NCBI RefSeq assembly: GCF_014839805.1
Contig: NC_051124.1
Coordinates: 7,750,001 to 7,814,000 of the forward strand
Direction of reading: 5' to 3'
Source of the DNA: Manduca sexta
Lineage: Eukaryota; Arthropoda; Insecta; Lepidoptera; Sphingidae
DNA: 64,000 nt
Of this stretch, positions 33,551 through 44,357 are shown in pieces. Each line of letters opens with the position of its first letter. Position 1 is the stretch's first letter. Under the pieces are notes generated by a model that was not told the DNA's origin, searched no databases, and saw only the letters and a program-made list of their open reading frames with translations. The translations under genes were made by a program, and so were the position numbers.

Positions 33551-34490
33551 TAAACTCAATAAATATAATTTTAACAAAATTAAACCGCCTTCAAAAAGCA
33601 CCCAAAACCAAAAAATAATTTCACATAACAGGTATATACTGGATACCAATTTTGAAGTCGGTGCCTAATTAAAATTGCTATTTAAGCTAGATTTTAATTG
33701 CATATTCCATGTATGAGCTAAATATCTTTCAAATTAATTAAAAGTAGGTATGCATTAAATAAAAGCCGCGATAGCCTAGTTGGGTGAGGAACGGACTGCC
33801 AAGACAAATGTCCGCAGGTTCAAATCCTAAGGGCACACACCTCTGACTTTCTAAAATCATGTGTGTGTATTCTTTGTGAATTTATCGTTCGCTTTAACGG
33901 TGAAGGAAAACATCGTGAGGAAACCTACACATCTGAGAAGTTCTCTATAGGAATTTCGAAGTTGTGTGAAGTTTACCAATCCGCACTAGGCCAGCGTTGT
34001 GGACTAAGGCCTAATCCCTCTCAATACTAGAGTAGGCCCGTGCTCAGCAGTGGGCAAGTATATAATACAGGGCTGATATTATTATTATTATATAGGTATG
34101 CATTTACTACTAACAAACATATATAGTGAAAGGTGTAATACCAAGCACATTTATGGTGTTTTTACCTTTTCCTTTCCTTTACCGTACAATACGTAACAAG
34201 GGAAGCAATGGGGTAGTGGACAGTTCACAAATTTAAATATTACCTTAATAGCTTCCATTTGCTGTGCTGCGGCGATGTGTTCATCTCCGGTGACGATCTG
34301 ACTTGTTGTCTTTGTACGCGGGCAGCATATTGTTTTCGAATATTTGTTAATGTATTTATCTAGCCTAACTATCAATTTTAATTAGGCACTGACTCCAAAA
34401 TTGGTATCCATTATATACCTGTTATGTGAAATTTGGTTTTGAGTGGTTTTTGAAGGCGGTTTAATTTTTTGTTAAAATTATTTTTATTTT
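33551..34490. mobile_element. Foldback element with long terminal inverted repeats and a nested SINE
   Basis: The left end (about 33551-33672) and the right end (about 34377-34490) are inverted copies of each other over roughly 110 bp. Shared words include TTCACATAACAGGTATATA on the left and TATATACCTGTTATGTGAA on the right, and AAACCGCCTTCAAAAA against TTTTTGAAGGCGGTTT. No transposase is visible between them. A full SINE A sits inside. Confidence 0.65.
33757..34092 (+). mobile_element. SINE family A with target-site duplication
   Basis: TAGGTATGCATT occurs at 33745-33756 and again at 34093-34104. The copy starts after AAATAAAA with GCCGCGATAGCCTAGTTGGG and ends in TTATTATTATTATA. It inserted into the pre-existing foldback element. 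Confidence 0.85.
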
Positions 34491-34513
34491 TTGTTTTTTT
34501 GTGTTAGTAAAAA

Positions 34514-34948
34514 ATGGACTGTCTCGATGGCGTAGTTATGTTTCATCCACAATACGACTATCGCACTGAGGAATTACACCTCTGCCTACCACGAAAAAGG
34601 GGTATAAGTTTGATGCTATATATGTATGTAAGAAGTATATTCAACCAAACCAAACGCAAAAACACAATATATATATTTCGCTCACAGTACGACTATCGCT
34701 CTGTGCTGTTACACCTCTGTCTACCCCTGAAAAGGGGAAAAGGTATGATGCTATATATGTGTGTGTGTAAGCAGAAGAGTCAACTAAACCCAACGCAAAA
34801 ACACAACTGATATGTTTCACACGCAGTACGACTATCGTGCTGAAATGTTATGCCTCTGCCTACCACTGAAAAAGGGAAAAGGTGTTATGCTGTATGTATA
34901 AGTATGTAAGAAGTACATTAAACCAAACTCAATGCAAAAACATAACTA
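34514..34948 (+). repeat. Three tandem copies of a SINE B-like unit of about 135 bp
   Basis: Each copy holds AGTACGACTATCG or AATACGACTATCG, ACACCTCTG or GCCTCTG with CTACC, a GAAAA-GGGG stretch, ATGCTATATATG or ATGCTGTATG, and ends CAAACCAAACGCAAAAACAC or a close variant. Copies start near 34550, 34686 and 34825. Only the first keeps the tRNA-like head CTGTCTCGATGGCGTAGTTA. A single relative lies at 57763 and 58130. Confidence 0.7.
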
Positions 34949-35205
34949 AAAACGTCACGAGAATGCTAAATTCGTGATTTCGTTTTCTTGGACAACTAAA
35001 TTGTTTTAGTTTTTTTAGTTTTAAAATCAAACTACTGAAGCGATTTTGAAAAAAATCTATGGGACCAATCTGGAGGTATATTCTTAAAAAAAAAAATCCA
35101 AATCGGTTCATAAATGAGCAAGTTCTGAGGTAACAAATATACAAAAAAAAAATCACATCGAATTGATAACCTCCTCCTTTTTTTGAAGTCGGTTAAAAAA
35201 ACCCT
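34949..35205. other. Unassigned, possible LINE 3' tail
   Basis: AAACTACTGAAGCGATTTTG and TGAAGTCGGTTAAAAAAACC are words often found at retrotransposon tails. No gene. Confidence 0.35.
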
Positions 35206-35209
35206 CGTG

Positions 35210-35480
35210 GCCGCCTCGGTGGCGCAGTTGTAGTGCATGCGCAGTACGACAACGCTCTTAGGTCCTGTTTTGTTGATGTTGAGTTCGAATCCTGGGTCGG
35301 GCAAAGTGATATTTGGGATTTTCTGCTCAGTATAAGCCCAGAGTCTGGAATTTGTAGCCAATATAGCGATATTTTTGCCCCCTATCACATCATGGGACGA
35401 AACACAATTGGCGAGAAAGTGAGTGCCCTGGTTGCGCTTCTGCATACCCCTTCGGGGATAAATGCGTGATGGTGTAAGTG
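35210..35480 (+). repeat. tRNA-headed SINE, family B, full length
   Basis: CCGCCTCGGTGGCGCAGTTG (A box), GAGTTCGAATCCTGGGTCGG (B box), CCCCTATCACATCATGGGAC and ATACCCCTTCGGGGATAAAT, followed by a (GT)n tract at about 35477-35498. Confidence 0.82.
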
Positions 35481-35639
35481 TGTGTGTGTGTGTGTGTGCG
35501 ACTACAGCGCTGGATCCTCGCTGTATTAACACCGAACTGAAGGCGCCCTCAATTCTTTTACTTTAGCGTCATTTATGTCATAGCAATTCTTAAAGAGTTG
35601 AAAACAGCGCGGCTGCAACGCTACGGGCTTATTAAGGCA

Positions 35640-36085
35640 TATAAGTCACTTAAAATCCTATATGCTTTCCAGGATCTCAAACTATCTCCATACCAAATTT
35701 TATCGAAATCCGTTGGGTAGTTTTTATTACGTTTAGTCAGGCAGACACGTGCGGCGGGGGAGCTTAAATTAAATATATTTTTAGACCTTTTTAAGAAAAA
35801 CAATTCTATTATAGGTAAATAATTGTTGCGTAAATTTAACGGTTTTCACTATAAACGCAACATAAGCTCTAAAAAGGAATAATTCTTTCCCGTTTTTGCA
35901 ATATCTTTCGTTGATGCTCCGCTTCTTTAGATTATAGCGTGATGTTATATAGCCAATAGCCTTCTTTGATAAATGGGGTATGAAACACTAAAAGAATTTT
36001 TCGATTCGAACCAGTAATTCCTGAGATTAGCGCGTTCAAACAAACAAACTCTTCAGCTTTATAAAATAGGTATAGAAGAATAGAT
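35640..36085 (-). repeat. Helitron-like repeats, two joined parts
   Basis: The part at 35640-35760 (GATCTCAAACTATCTCCATA, TTTTATCGAAATCCGTTGGG) and the part at 35815-36085 (TAATTGTTGCGTAAATTTAAC to CAAACTCTTCAGCTTTATAA) recur in the same order at 46120-46565 in gene 4 intron 1. Confidence 0.6.
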
Positions 36086-36162
36086 TATATTACTCATTCT
36101 ATGCTCCACTACAGCTAAGTGTAGGTATGAAGAGTTATCTCTGTTATAGCTATACGATGTAT

Positions 36163-36240
36163 CACGATAAATGCTCAAGTGTTAAATACACTGAATAACT
36201 AGGTTTCATCAATATCCATAAATGGTGTTTAATTATTCTC
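36163..36240. other. Conserved non-coding block upstream of gene 3
   Basis: CACGATAAATGCTCAAGTGTT followed by CACTGAATAA and GTTTCATCAATATCCATAAAT matches 44862-44945 upstream of gene 4. Both lie 0.7-0.8 kb before their start codons, so the duplication unit included upstream DNA, or the block is a shared regulatory element. Confidence 0.6.
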
Positions 36241-36319
36241 TTTATTTATCTACTTTCTGTCCCCTAATTACAGATTACAGGCACTAGAATATAAACATCA
36301 CAAAAAAACTTAAAGTCAA

Positions 36320-36800
36320 TGCAGCTCCGTCAGAACATTGCATCACTTGATATTCTATCTTCTGTACCATGGTGAGTGGTTAGAGAAATTGTTTATTCCA
36401 TTCTCGCCTTTTCTTATCAGTACCACACGCAGCTTGCAGAACCACAGCTTCATGATATCTCTAACTAGGCTCAAACAAAAAGTTGCGGAAGGTAACCCTT
36501 CAAACCGTGTTGCGGCTGTCCTGCAGCATACTCTTTCAAGCGTAAAGAAGCTATAAAACATGCCGACATAATTGTGCTGATCGTCTAAGGTTACTTACAT
36601 ATTGCCGGTCGATATGTCCGTTGGGTTTCCACTTCATTCGTTTTTCTTTCACTTAACACCAGATACAGTAACTTTGCCTTGATAATCAAAGAGAAAAATT
36701 TAAGCAGCACAAATGAGCTTGATTTGACGGCAGAAATGCATAGACATGTCCAAATCTTGCCATACTGTTCCAGATACGATGACGTACCATACAATTAATT
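36320..36800. pseudogene. Possible decayed coding remnant
   Basis: The plus-strand frame at 36338-36556 has segments such as STTRSLQNHSFMISLTR, KQKVAEGNPSNRV and VLQHTLSSVKK. The text downstream continues in the same style after a stop. Composition is less AT-rich than the flanks. It could be a relic of a transposon or host gene. I cannot identify a family. Confidence 0.25.
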
Positions 36801-36900
36801 GTTTTCGCGGGGAATACCTAAATATTTACAATAGAGTTGTTAGGTTTAAGGCACACTTGTAATTAGAGAGAGATAGAGAGATTGCGCTTTATATGTAAGA

Positions 36901-36985
36901 GTGTGAACACCATGTATATAATTAATATATAACATAAAATACTGCTTTCCAACGGCCATTATACTTGGATCGATGTAACGTGCAC
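36901..36985 (+). promoter_or_regulatory. Conserved promoter block of gene 3
   Basis: GTGTGAACACCATGTATATA at 36901-36920 and CCATTATACTTGGATCGATG then TAACGTGCAC at 36956-36985 are nearly identical to gene 4 (45534-45553 and 45592-45621) and recognisable in gene 2. GCGCTTTATATGTAAGA just upstream is shared with gene 4 as well. Confidence 0.65.
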
Positions 36986-36986
36986 A

Positions 36987-39900
36987 ATGGATAAAAGGAT
37001 ATTATTAGTGTTTGCCTCCGTGCTCATAATCGTGGCAGGTATGTACATGTCATATTCTTTACGTAGTCATAAATATAACATACATGCAATGGGAAATGTC
37101 TTACATCAGTGTGCACTCCGTATTGCAAGTCCCCTATTGAAAAAAAAGCTTGAAAACAATCTAATTAGTTTTAGTTCATTTTAAAACATAAATATAGCAA
37201 AAAAAATCAAATATTATTTTAAAAAATTGCGCTTTAAAAGGGCAGTTTAAACATATTTTCTTTTGTTATTTTTATCTTATTTTCAACTCCAAAAGTAACA
37301 TTCAATAGTACGAGTGTCATAGCTTCGACGTCTTAAAAAAGGTTTCTTTGTTAGGTTCACAAGATACTTCAATTGAAGTTGTGTTTATAGCAAACATTTA
37401 TATGGGTACAAATATATTTCTTCACACTATCGGATTATGACATAGCACTAGCATCGGTATTAGGTTGCATTACATTATTTTTGTGATTATTCATATTTGT
37501 GCACTCCGATTTATACACCGATTGCTGATCTTGCGGAATGCATTCGCCATTGGACACCTGGTTTTGATAGGTTAATTTTACTGATCAGTAATCTATTAAA
37601 ATTTCTTTATTAGATGTGTTGTAAAGATTATAATGAAATTTAAGTTTATTATTTAGAAATACCGGTATTTAAACTATTTGAAAAGAACTATTCCTAAAAA
37701 TAATATCTTCATCATGTAATTTGAAGTCTTAATTATTCGTTATAATTAATTAAATTTGAGTGCTTTATTAATTGACAAGCTTTTGTTCGCGGCTCCGCCC
37801 GCTTGAAAGGATTTTCCGGGATAAAAGTCCCGCTTTATATTTTTCCCCGATATTAAGTAGCCCATAGGCTACATAGGACATATCCTTCCAACGTCCTTGA
37901 ACTATCTCCTTACCAAATTTTATCGATTTTTTTTTATTTTGTTTTTTAATATCTAAAGGATATTCGCGAGATATTGCAACTACTTTCAAAGCAACGAAAT
38001 GGCAGCTTTTCGTATATGGGCTAAGAATATGTATTAAGTTTTGCTTGATTTCATTCTATCTGCTAATGTGATCTGTAAACCTATTTATGAATCAAAACTG
38101 GTTGTAAATCAATGTCCTTATTTACAATTATTCATGAATTGATTTTAAGAAGGAATAAATTATTCTTTCGGTGTTCATTTGTTTCTCATATCTAGTCTCC
38201 GACTACTGTCGAATAATCACGAACACGAGTGCGTAAACAACTTACCGCCATTTTTAATAAATGTTTTCTAGTTTTTTTTTTATCTATCTCAAAAATATAC
38301 AAATCAAAACAAAGTTTTTTTTACATGCTTACAAAAGAATTATTCTGATTGGTTCTTTTTCGGAATCAGATTGAAGATTGATGTTACTCGGGCGTATTCA
38401 TTGCTCAAATTCATTTATTAGTCATATTTATTCGCCAAGGTATTCGGCGAATTATTCTATTAGGTACTCAATATTTGCTTCAAAGTTTTATCTAATTTGC
38501 TGAAGTTAAAAGAAGTGCTATGACCCACACACATCACACCTTTATCCCCGATTGGGCAGAAGTACAAACAGGGTACCACCACTTTCACCATGTGTGTTAA
38601 TACCACATAGAAAGAAGTCAGAGGGGACGAGCCTATCGCCATATCGAAAGGTGCATAAAAACCGAGTATCACTTTGCCTGTTCCGATTTTCGAAGCCGGG
38701 AACTCAGAACGATGTCGTACCGAACATGCAATACAACCGCGCAACCAAACTTCTTCTTCTTTCAAACTCTCTTACCAAGCATGCAATGCAACCGCGCAAC
38801 CAAGGCAGGAAGTTTATGCTTTACGTTCCGATAAATTGTACTGAGTGTATTGTAAATATAAATATTTGTTAGTTATTTTTATTTGGGCACGGGAATGTGA
38901 CGCCACTGTATCTGATAGTGAGGTGAGTAGGGTTTAGAATAACCATATAGAGAGTCACATGACAAGAGACGATGAGCCCTGGCCAGTCGACAAGATTATG
39001 CCGGCCTACAATTTATAATGAATTTGTGTAATTTGGTCATAATATAACGATAAGTAAGTAAGTCGGAAAAAATAATTATCCCGGGGAAAACTCCACGCGG
39101 GCGAAGCCGCGAGCAAAAGCTAGTATAATATATATTTTTTAAATCAATTAAAAAAATCGTGCTGGCGTTGAACTGTCTATTTATATTACTACATTATGGA
39201 TTTTTGTCGCGGTAAAGCCACGAGCTGTACCTAGTTAAATAATAAATAATAACATTTTATTTTTTATTTGCAGTTGACAGCCTACGGTGTTATGAATGTT
39301 CCGATTGCTCTACAGTATCCGAACAAAACTTAGTAGAGTGTGATGCTGACTCGAAAGATCGAAATCGTAGAGATGTTGACGCAATAATTTCGGACGAATC
39401 AATAACTACAACAACTCCAATCACTGACGCACCGACAGCTGTGCCACCTACAACAGCTCCAGTCACTGACGCACCGACAGCTGTGCCGCCTACAACTGCT
39501 CCAGTCACTGACGCACCGACAGCTATGCCCCCTACAACAGCTCCAGTCACTGACGCTCCGACAGCTGTGCCACCTACAACAGCTCCAGTCACTGACGCAC
39601 CGACAGCTGTGCCACCTACAACACCTCCAGTCACTGACGCACCGACAGCTGTGCCGCCTACAACAGCTCCAGTCACTGACGCACCGACAGCTGTGCCGCC
39701 TACAACAGCTCCAGTCACTGACGCACCGACAGCTGTGCCACCTACAACAGCTCCAGTCACTGACGCACCGACAGCTGTGCCGCCTACAACAGCTCCAGTC
39801 ACTGACGCTCCGACAGCTGTGCCCCCTACAACAGCTCCAGTCACTGACGCACCGACAGCTGTGCCGCCTACAACAGCTCCAGTCACTGACGCTCCGACAG

Positions 39901-41439
39901 CTGTGCCCCCTACAACAGCTCCAGTCACTGACGCACCGACAGCTGTGCCACCAACAACAGCTCCGGTCACTGACGCTCCGACAGCTGTGCCGCCTACAAC
40001 AGTTCCAGTCACTGACGCACCGACAGCTGTGCCACCTACAACAGCTCCAGTCACTGACGCACCGACAGCTGTGCCGCCTACAACAGCTCCAGTCACTGAC
40101 GCTCCGACAGCTGTGCCCCTACAACAGCTCCAGTCACTGACGCACCGACAGCTGTGCCGCCTACAACAGCTCCAGTCACTGACGCTCCGACAGCTGTGCC
40201 CCCTACAACAGCTCCAGTCACTGACGCACCGACAGCTGTGCCGCCTACAACAGCTCCAGTCACTGACGCTCCGACAGCTGTGCCCCCTACAACAGCTCCA
40301 GTCACTGACGCACCGACAGCTGTGCCCCCTACAACAGCTCCAGTCACTGACGCACCGACAGCTGTGCCACCAACAACAGCTCCAGTCACTGACGAACCAA
40401 CAGCTGCGCCGCCTACAACAGCTCCAGTTACTAACAAACCAACAACTTCCCAACCTAGAATTTATTATTGTTACAAAGTTACAGGTAAGTTGTCGACATA
40501 AAAAATTGGCACCGCCTTTAGGATATTAAGGCTGAAATAGGCGGAATAATTTTCGTGCACCAATTTATGAGGCATGTGTCGTCTGTAATGCGAGCAAGAA
40601 TTGAGTAACAATTGTGTTTAGGGCAATTTTATTTTATCTTGTTCCAAGAATCACAAAAAAATAGGCGAGAAAATTTTTCCATCTAATTGAGACTTTAGAA
40701 CTGAACTCAAGTGATCTATTTCAAATTTAGGTATGTATGTCCTGGTTTTGCAACAAACCGAACTTTAAAAGTATCTTAAGATATTTTTATTTATCATCAT
40801 TATTATCATCAGCCACAGACTGGATATGCACTGCTGAAACCAGCCTCTCCCTAAGTTTTCCAGATTCACTGATAACTTAAATTACCAGGTTAACTGACAT
40901 TTGCAAACGTTTTGGTGGTCTCTTATTTCGGAAAAATCTCGGGGAAGAACATGATATGAAAACATGTTGGGAGAGCATGTATTAAAAACGCAAATCGTCG
41001 ACGCGCGTAAATTGCGTCATTTTTATGAAGTTCTGTGTCACGTTTGCTGCTCATTTAGGTGTGTTTTATGCACGTCGTCAACGTGTAAAATATACCGTCT
41101 GTGTAAGCTCTGCGATAGACAGTCTTATTTTGTTCGGTATATTTCCTATTTATTTACTTTCACGTCTGAGGGAACATTGGACAGCAAATTAAGCCTTATA
41201 GTGTCCTACTTCTTACTTAATTATTTTACCCATTTTCAGTTACTAACAATGGCACGGATGCTATCAAGAGAGGATGTGCTGTGAGACATAACGAGGACCA
41301 AGAAACTTGTACGGTACCTCAAAATATGCAAGGGAAGGATTGTAAGACTTGTAAAGAAGACAAGTGTAATGGGGCAGTCACCAAACAGTTGTCGTTCCTT
41401 ATTTTATTTATTATGTTGTCATTAACTGTAAAGTTATAA
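36987..41439 (+). CDS. Gene 3: LU protein carrying a 24-unit mucin-like array (one frameshift)
   Basis: Three coding exons: 36987-37038, 39274-40484 and 41240-41439, all joined in phase 1. Exon 1 is the signal peptide (MDKRILLVFASVL). Exon 2 starts LRCYECSDC, then VECD, a basic RNRR just before DVDA (furin-type RxRR), then 24 units of 14 residues, DAPTAVPPTTAPVT with variants (39429-40435), then RIYYCYKV. Exon 3 has KRGC, ETC, KDCKTCKEDKCNGA and a hydrophobic tail (LSFLILFIMLSLTVKL) fitting a GPI signal. All ten LU cysteines are present. Array unit 17 lacks one C (run at 40116-40119), which shifts the frame; as written, the first frame ends at 40529 within intron 2. With that base counted the length would be 487 residues. 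Either an assembly error or a real broken allele. The Pro/Thr repeats suggest dense O-glycosylation, so a cell-surface mucin on a three-finger base is inferred. Confidence 0.83.
37778..37960 (-). repeat. Helitron-like fragment
   Basis: AAGCTTTTGTTCGCGGCTCC, CGCCCGCTTGAAAGGATTTT and CCGGGATAAAAG form the reverse-oriented terminal hairpin region. GAACTATCTCCTTACCAAATT follows, as in the 46-kb copies. It lies in gene 3 intron 1. Confidence 0.6.
38520..38812 (-). repeat. SINE family B with a duplicated head
   Basis: The body is in reverse (CACACCTTTATCCCCGATTG; CCTATCGCCATATCG). The head motif ATGCAATACAACCGCGCAACC appears once, then a close copy ATGCAATGCAACCGCGCAACC follows about 57 bp later. 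Confidence 0.6.
38875..39005. repeat. Dispersed repeat, family E
   Basis: GGGAATGTGACGCCACTGTA, CTGATAGTGAGGTGAGTAGG and CGACAAGATTATGCCGGCC match the other copies. It lies in gene 3 intron 1. Confidence 0.5.
39006..39125 (+). repeat. Lep1-type Helitron, 5'-truncated
   Basis: GGTCATAATATAACGATAAG, then the hairpin CACGCGGGCGAAGCCGCGAG and CAAAAGCTAGTATAAT. The 3' terminus is intact; the 5' half is missing. Confidence 0.7.
39429..40435 (+). repeat. Coding minisatellite: 24 units of 42 bp in gene 3
   Basis: The span is 1007 bp, one base short of 24 x 42. Unit boundaries fall at GCACCGACAGCT or GCTCCGACAGCT. Many units alternate between CCG-CCT and CCC-CCT forms, giving an 84-bp dimer over units near 39757-39930 and 40101-40310, so recent growth was by dimers. 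The last unit is the most diverged (GAA CCA, GCG, GTT ACT AAC), as expected at an array edge. Confidence 0.93.
40795..40875. repeat. Non-LTR-like fragment
   Basis: ATCATCAGCCACAGACTGGA, GCACTGCTGAAACCAGCC and TCTCCCTAAGTTTTCCAGA resemble the 1.1-kb fragment. It lies in gene 3 intron 2. Confidence 0.4.
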
Positions 41440-41444
41440 ATAAA
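41439..41444 (+). promoter_or_regulatory. Poly(A) signal AATAAA overlapping the gene 3 stop
   Basis: The TAA stop runs into ATAAATAAATAA, so the first AATAAA begins at the last base of the stop. Gene 4 has the same arrangement (57668-57673). A second AATAAA lies at 41990-41995. Confidence 0.4.
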
Positions 41445-41561
41445 TAATTTTTTAGTACAGTCATTTATTATTTCAATTAACATTACATTTTTATAGCTTC
41501 CTTACATGGTATAATTAGATATACTAATTATTAGAGATAATAACAAAATTACAGTTTTGTA

Positions 41562-41660
41562 AATTTCATTATCATCATTAGCCGAAGGATGTCCACTGCT
41601 AAACATGAGGCGACTCCATAGATTACCAAACTTATTGGAAGCGCTCTCCATTGCTTTAGA
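41562..41660. repeat. Non-LTR-like fragment
   Basis: CATTAGCCGAAGGATGTCCA, CTGCTAAACATGAGGCGACT and TATTGGAAGCGCTC resemble the 1.1-kb fragment. Confidence 0.45.
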
Positions 41661-43690
41661 TATAAATAATAATAATCAACATTTTAGAACTGCATTCAGG
41701 TATAATAATTCTCTCCGAATTTTTAAGCGTAGAATGTAGATTTCTAAAATATAAACTGATGCTTTTTTTACAGCCTATTCGAAAAACTGTGTACATTCGT
41801 AGATAATTAATCTTTCAAATTTTTAAAACTAGACATGCTTAAAAATGTCTTTGAAAAAAGAAAAAAAATTTTTTGTTCAATTGGCAAAACCTTACGAATT
41901 CCACCCATTTATAAGGTGTCAAGCCTTACAAGCTCATTTCGTTTTCATTGTTATAAAGTTATAATCATGTCCCAATTAGAGTAAAACTCAATAAAAGATT
42001 AACTCTAAAAACTTCTTTTGCTATCCTGAAAAAACAGTATATCACATTCTTATATTTGTTGTATTAATAATTCAGTTAGTTCCACCGATCTTATAACCAA
42101 ACGATAACGTCAGAAACTCGGGGGCTCGCAAGGTGTCTTGGAGGATCTTTTATTACAATCTCACCGATGAAACTGTTTATACCGTAGCAAGGGCGTCGCC
42201 AATAGGGAGCAAGGAGGTACAGCTGGCCCCCGCCTAGAGTTTCTTAAACTCGAATGATTCACCAATTCCATTTCTAATATTCCATACGCTCAAATTATTA
42301 CGCTCCACTCTATGTCATTGTTAAAGCGGTAGACGGGGTGTAGGGGAGGAACATGTGCTCTCGACTTTACCTGCAATTCATACTTTTCTCATTCTCCATA
42401 TCAACTTGCACCCCCCCACCTGTGGGCCATCAGCTGGCTACGCTCTTGTTGATCGGAGTATTTTTTTTATTCCGCGTCGCATTTTTTTTTTTTTTCGCCT
42501 GAGGCCTCACGTTTTTTAGGGGCGCCACTGAATACCGTGGTGTAATTCTTTTATGGTCCCCCGTTCAGAAGGCATCAGAGCGTCGGCCATGAGTCAATCC
42601 GACCCGGTGCATTGCCGCGACGGTTCTTAAGCACGTATACATCCCTATCCTCTATCTCTATAAAAAGAAGGTTCACTAATACCACCGCGTCATTTCTATA
42701 AAAAATTTGGGAGTAAATTCTTTAAAATTAGTGGTGGTAAAGCAGGTGAATCAGACAACCTACCACTCGCGTTGACTATTGTTACAGATTTCAGTAAATC
42801 ATGATGTACAAAGTGGAAAGGCTTTGAAGGAGACGAATCCTGAATTTTCCAATAATAAAACGATCTTTATTTTGCCCTTGCCTAAGTTCTATTTAAATAA
42901 GTACAAAAGAGCAAAAATGTATAAAAACTACATACAGTTGCCATAGATTACGTATAAAGGTACATTATTTTGTAAGGATTTGTAATATAATGGAATTAAC
43001 ATAATTCACAGACAAGTCAGAAGCGTGTAAAAGTGCCTTGTTTGTTCATAAACAGTATTCAAAGCACACGTATTTGTACTAGGTAATACTGCAAGTAAAT
43101 TTGCAATATTTTCATCCTCAGCATTTACTAAAGACGTTTATAATCATCAGTTGCAATGTCTTAAATCAATACACAACAAGCATTGTACTTTTGCTGTCCA
43201 CTCTGCTGCTTTGCGGCAAAAATCGACGAAGTTGAACATAGCTATCATTATTAGTTTAAGGCATACTGACAGATTTTTTTACTAGTCGCCAACATAATGT
43301 GCAATAAATTAAAATCGTAATGATTAATTATAGATCAGCCTAACTTTTTGCCATTGTAGTCGTAAATGAAAAATGCATATATTATAGGAAATTTAATTTG
43401 TATGAATTAACAATATAGTAAACAAGGGTTGTTTTGGCTTCACCGTTCTTACGATTGAAACCCGGGACCATGGCCGGATAAGCCCTAAGACAAATTAGGC
43501 AATTGCCTAAGGGCCTGGCAACCCGAGAAAACAGAGGTGAAAATTAAGATATGTATTTAATAAACCCGTTAGAAGATGGCAATATTATCGCCTTGGTTAT
43601 CTTTAAAATTATGTTTCTGTATGTCTTGGAAGTTGGAAAGTATTAAAGAATTATTTTAATTAATTTATTTTGACGCTGACTAATCTGAGA
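41661..43690. other. Unassigned intergenic DNA with GC-richer patches
   Basis: Patches at about 42180-42610 (GGGCGTCGCCAATAGGGAGC; GGGGCGCCACTGAATACCG) and 43440-43510 (AAATTAGGCAATTGCCTAAG, a short palindrome) look like decayed repeats. There is no gene. Confidence 0.4.
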
Positions 43691-43691
43691 C

Positions 43692-44357
43692 AAGCGGTGA
43701 TAGCCCAGTTAGGTGTTGAACGGACTGCCGAGACGAATTTCCGCAGGTTCAAAACTCCCCCCATAGGAGACGGGCCGCAAGGCGGCACCGCGCAGGGGCG
43801 GCTGCGGTCGCAGACTAGACACTTCAACGTCAGAGGAAGCCCGCAGCCGCCCTAATGCGCCGAAGAGGGCCACCGCGGAGTTTTAGCTGGTAGGCCGTGC
43901 ATAGGTTAAGTTGTATATAGGGTTAGGGACTCGGCCCGGCGGTCGCCCGAAGGTCACCATCAAATCCGGGCGGCTCAACGCCGGGCCGTAAGGCACGGTT
44001 ACCCCAGTATAACCGCTCAGTCGCCCCCCACGAAGGCTGGGCGGTAGTAATAAGGCACTTTCTCCGCGAAACCAAAAAAAAAAAAAAAAAAAGTTCAAAA
44101 CTCAAGGGCACACCTCTGATTTTTCTAAAAATGATGTGTGTATTCTTTGTGAATTATCGCTTGCTTTAACGGTAAAGGAAAACATCGAGAGAAAACCTGC
44201 ATACCTGAGACGTTCTGTATAAGTATTTTGAAGGTGTGAGTAATCTACCAACCAACGCTAGGCCAGCGTGGTGGACTAAGGCCTAATCCCTCTCAGTAGT
44301 AGAGGAGACCCTTGCCCAGCAATGGGACAGTAAGTATATAATACAAGGCGGATATTA
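43692..44357 (+). repeat. SINE family A interrupted by an insertion
   Basis: The head (GCGGTGATAGCCCAGTTAGG to CGCAGGTTCAAAACTC) ends at 43757 and the body resumes at 44093 (GTTCAAAACTCAAGGGCACA), with the insertion between. The body ends near GCGGATATTATTATA. Confidence 0.8.
43758..44092 (+). mobile_element. GC-rich poly(A)-tailed retroelement fragment with target-site duplication
   Basis: The insert is flanked by GTTCAAAACTC at 43747-43757 and 44093-44103. It is GC-rich (GGAGACGGGCCGCAAGGCGG; CCGGGCGGCTCAACGCCGGG) and ends in a run of about 18 A. That fits target-primed reverse transcription of a 5'-truncated non-LTR element or processed RNA. The family is not identified. Confidence 0.8.

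Noticed and set aside
35032..35532. Minus-strand frame of 166 codons
   Set aside because: It crosses SINE family B and a (GT)n tract, and has no domain.
39290..40453. Minus-strand frame of 387 codons over the gene 3 array
   Set aside because: Antisense shadow of the 42-bp coding repeat. The sense frame carries the conserved LU cysteines at both ends.
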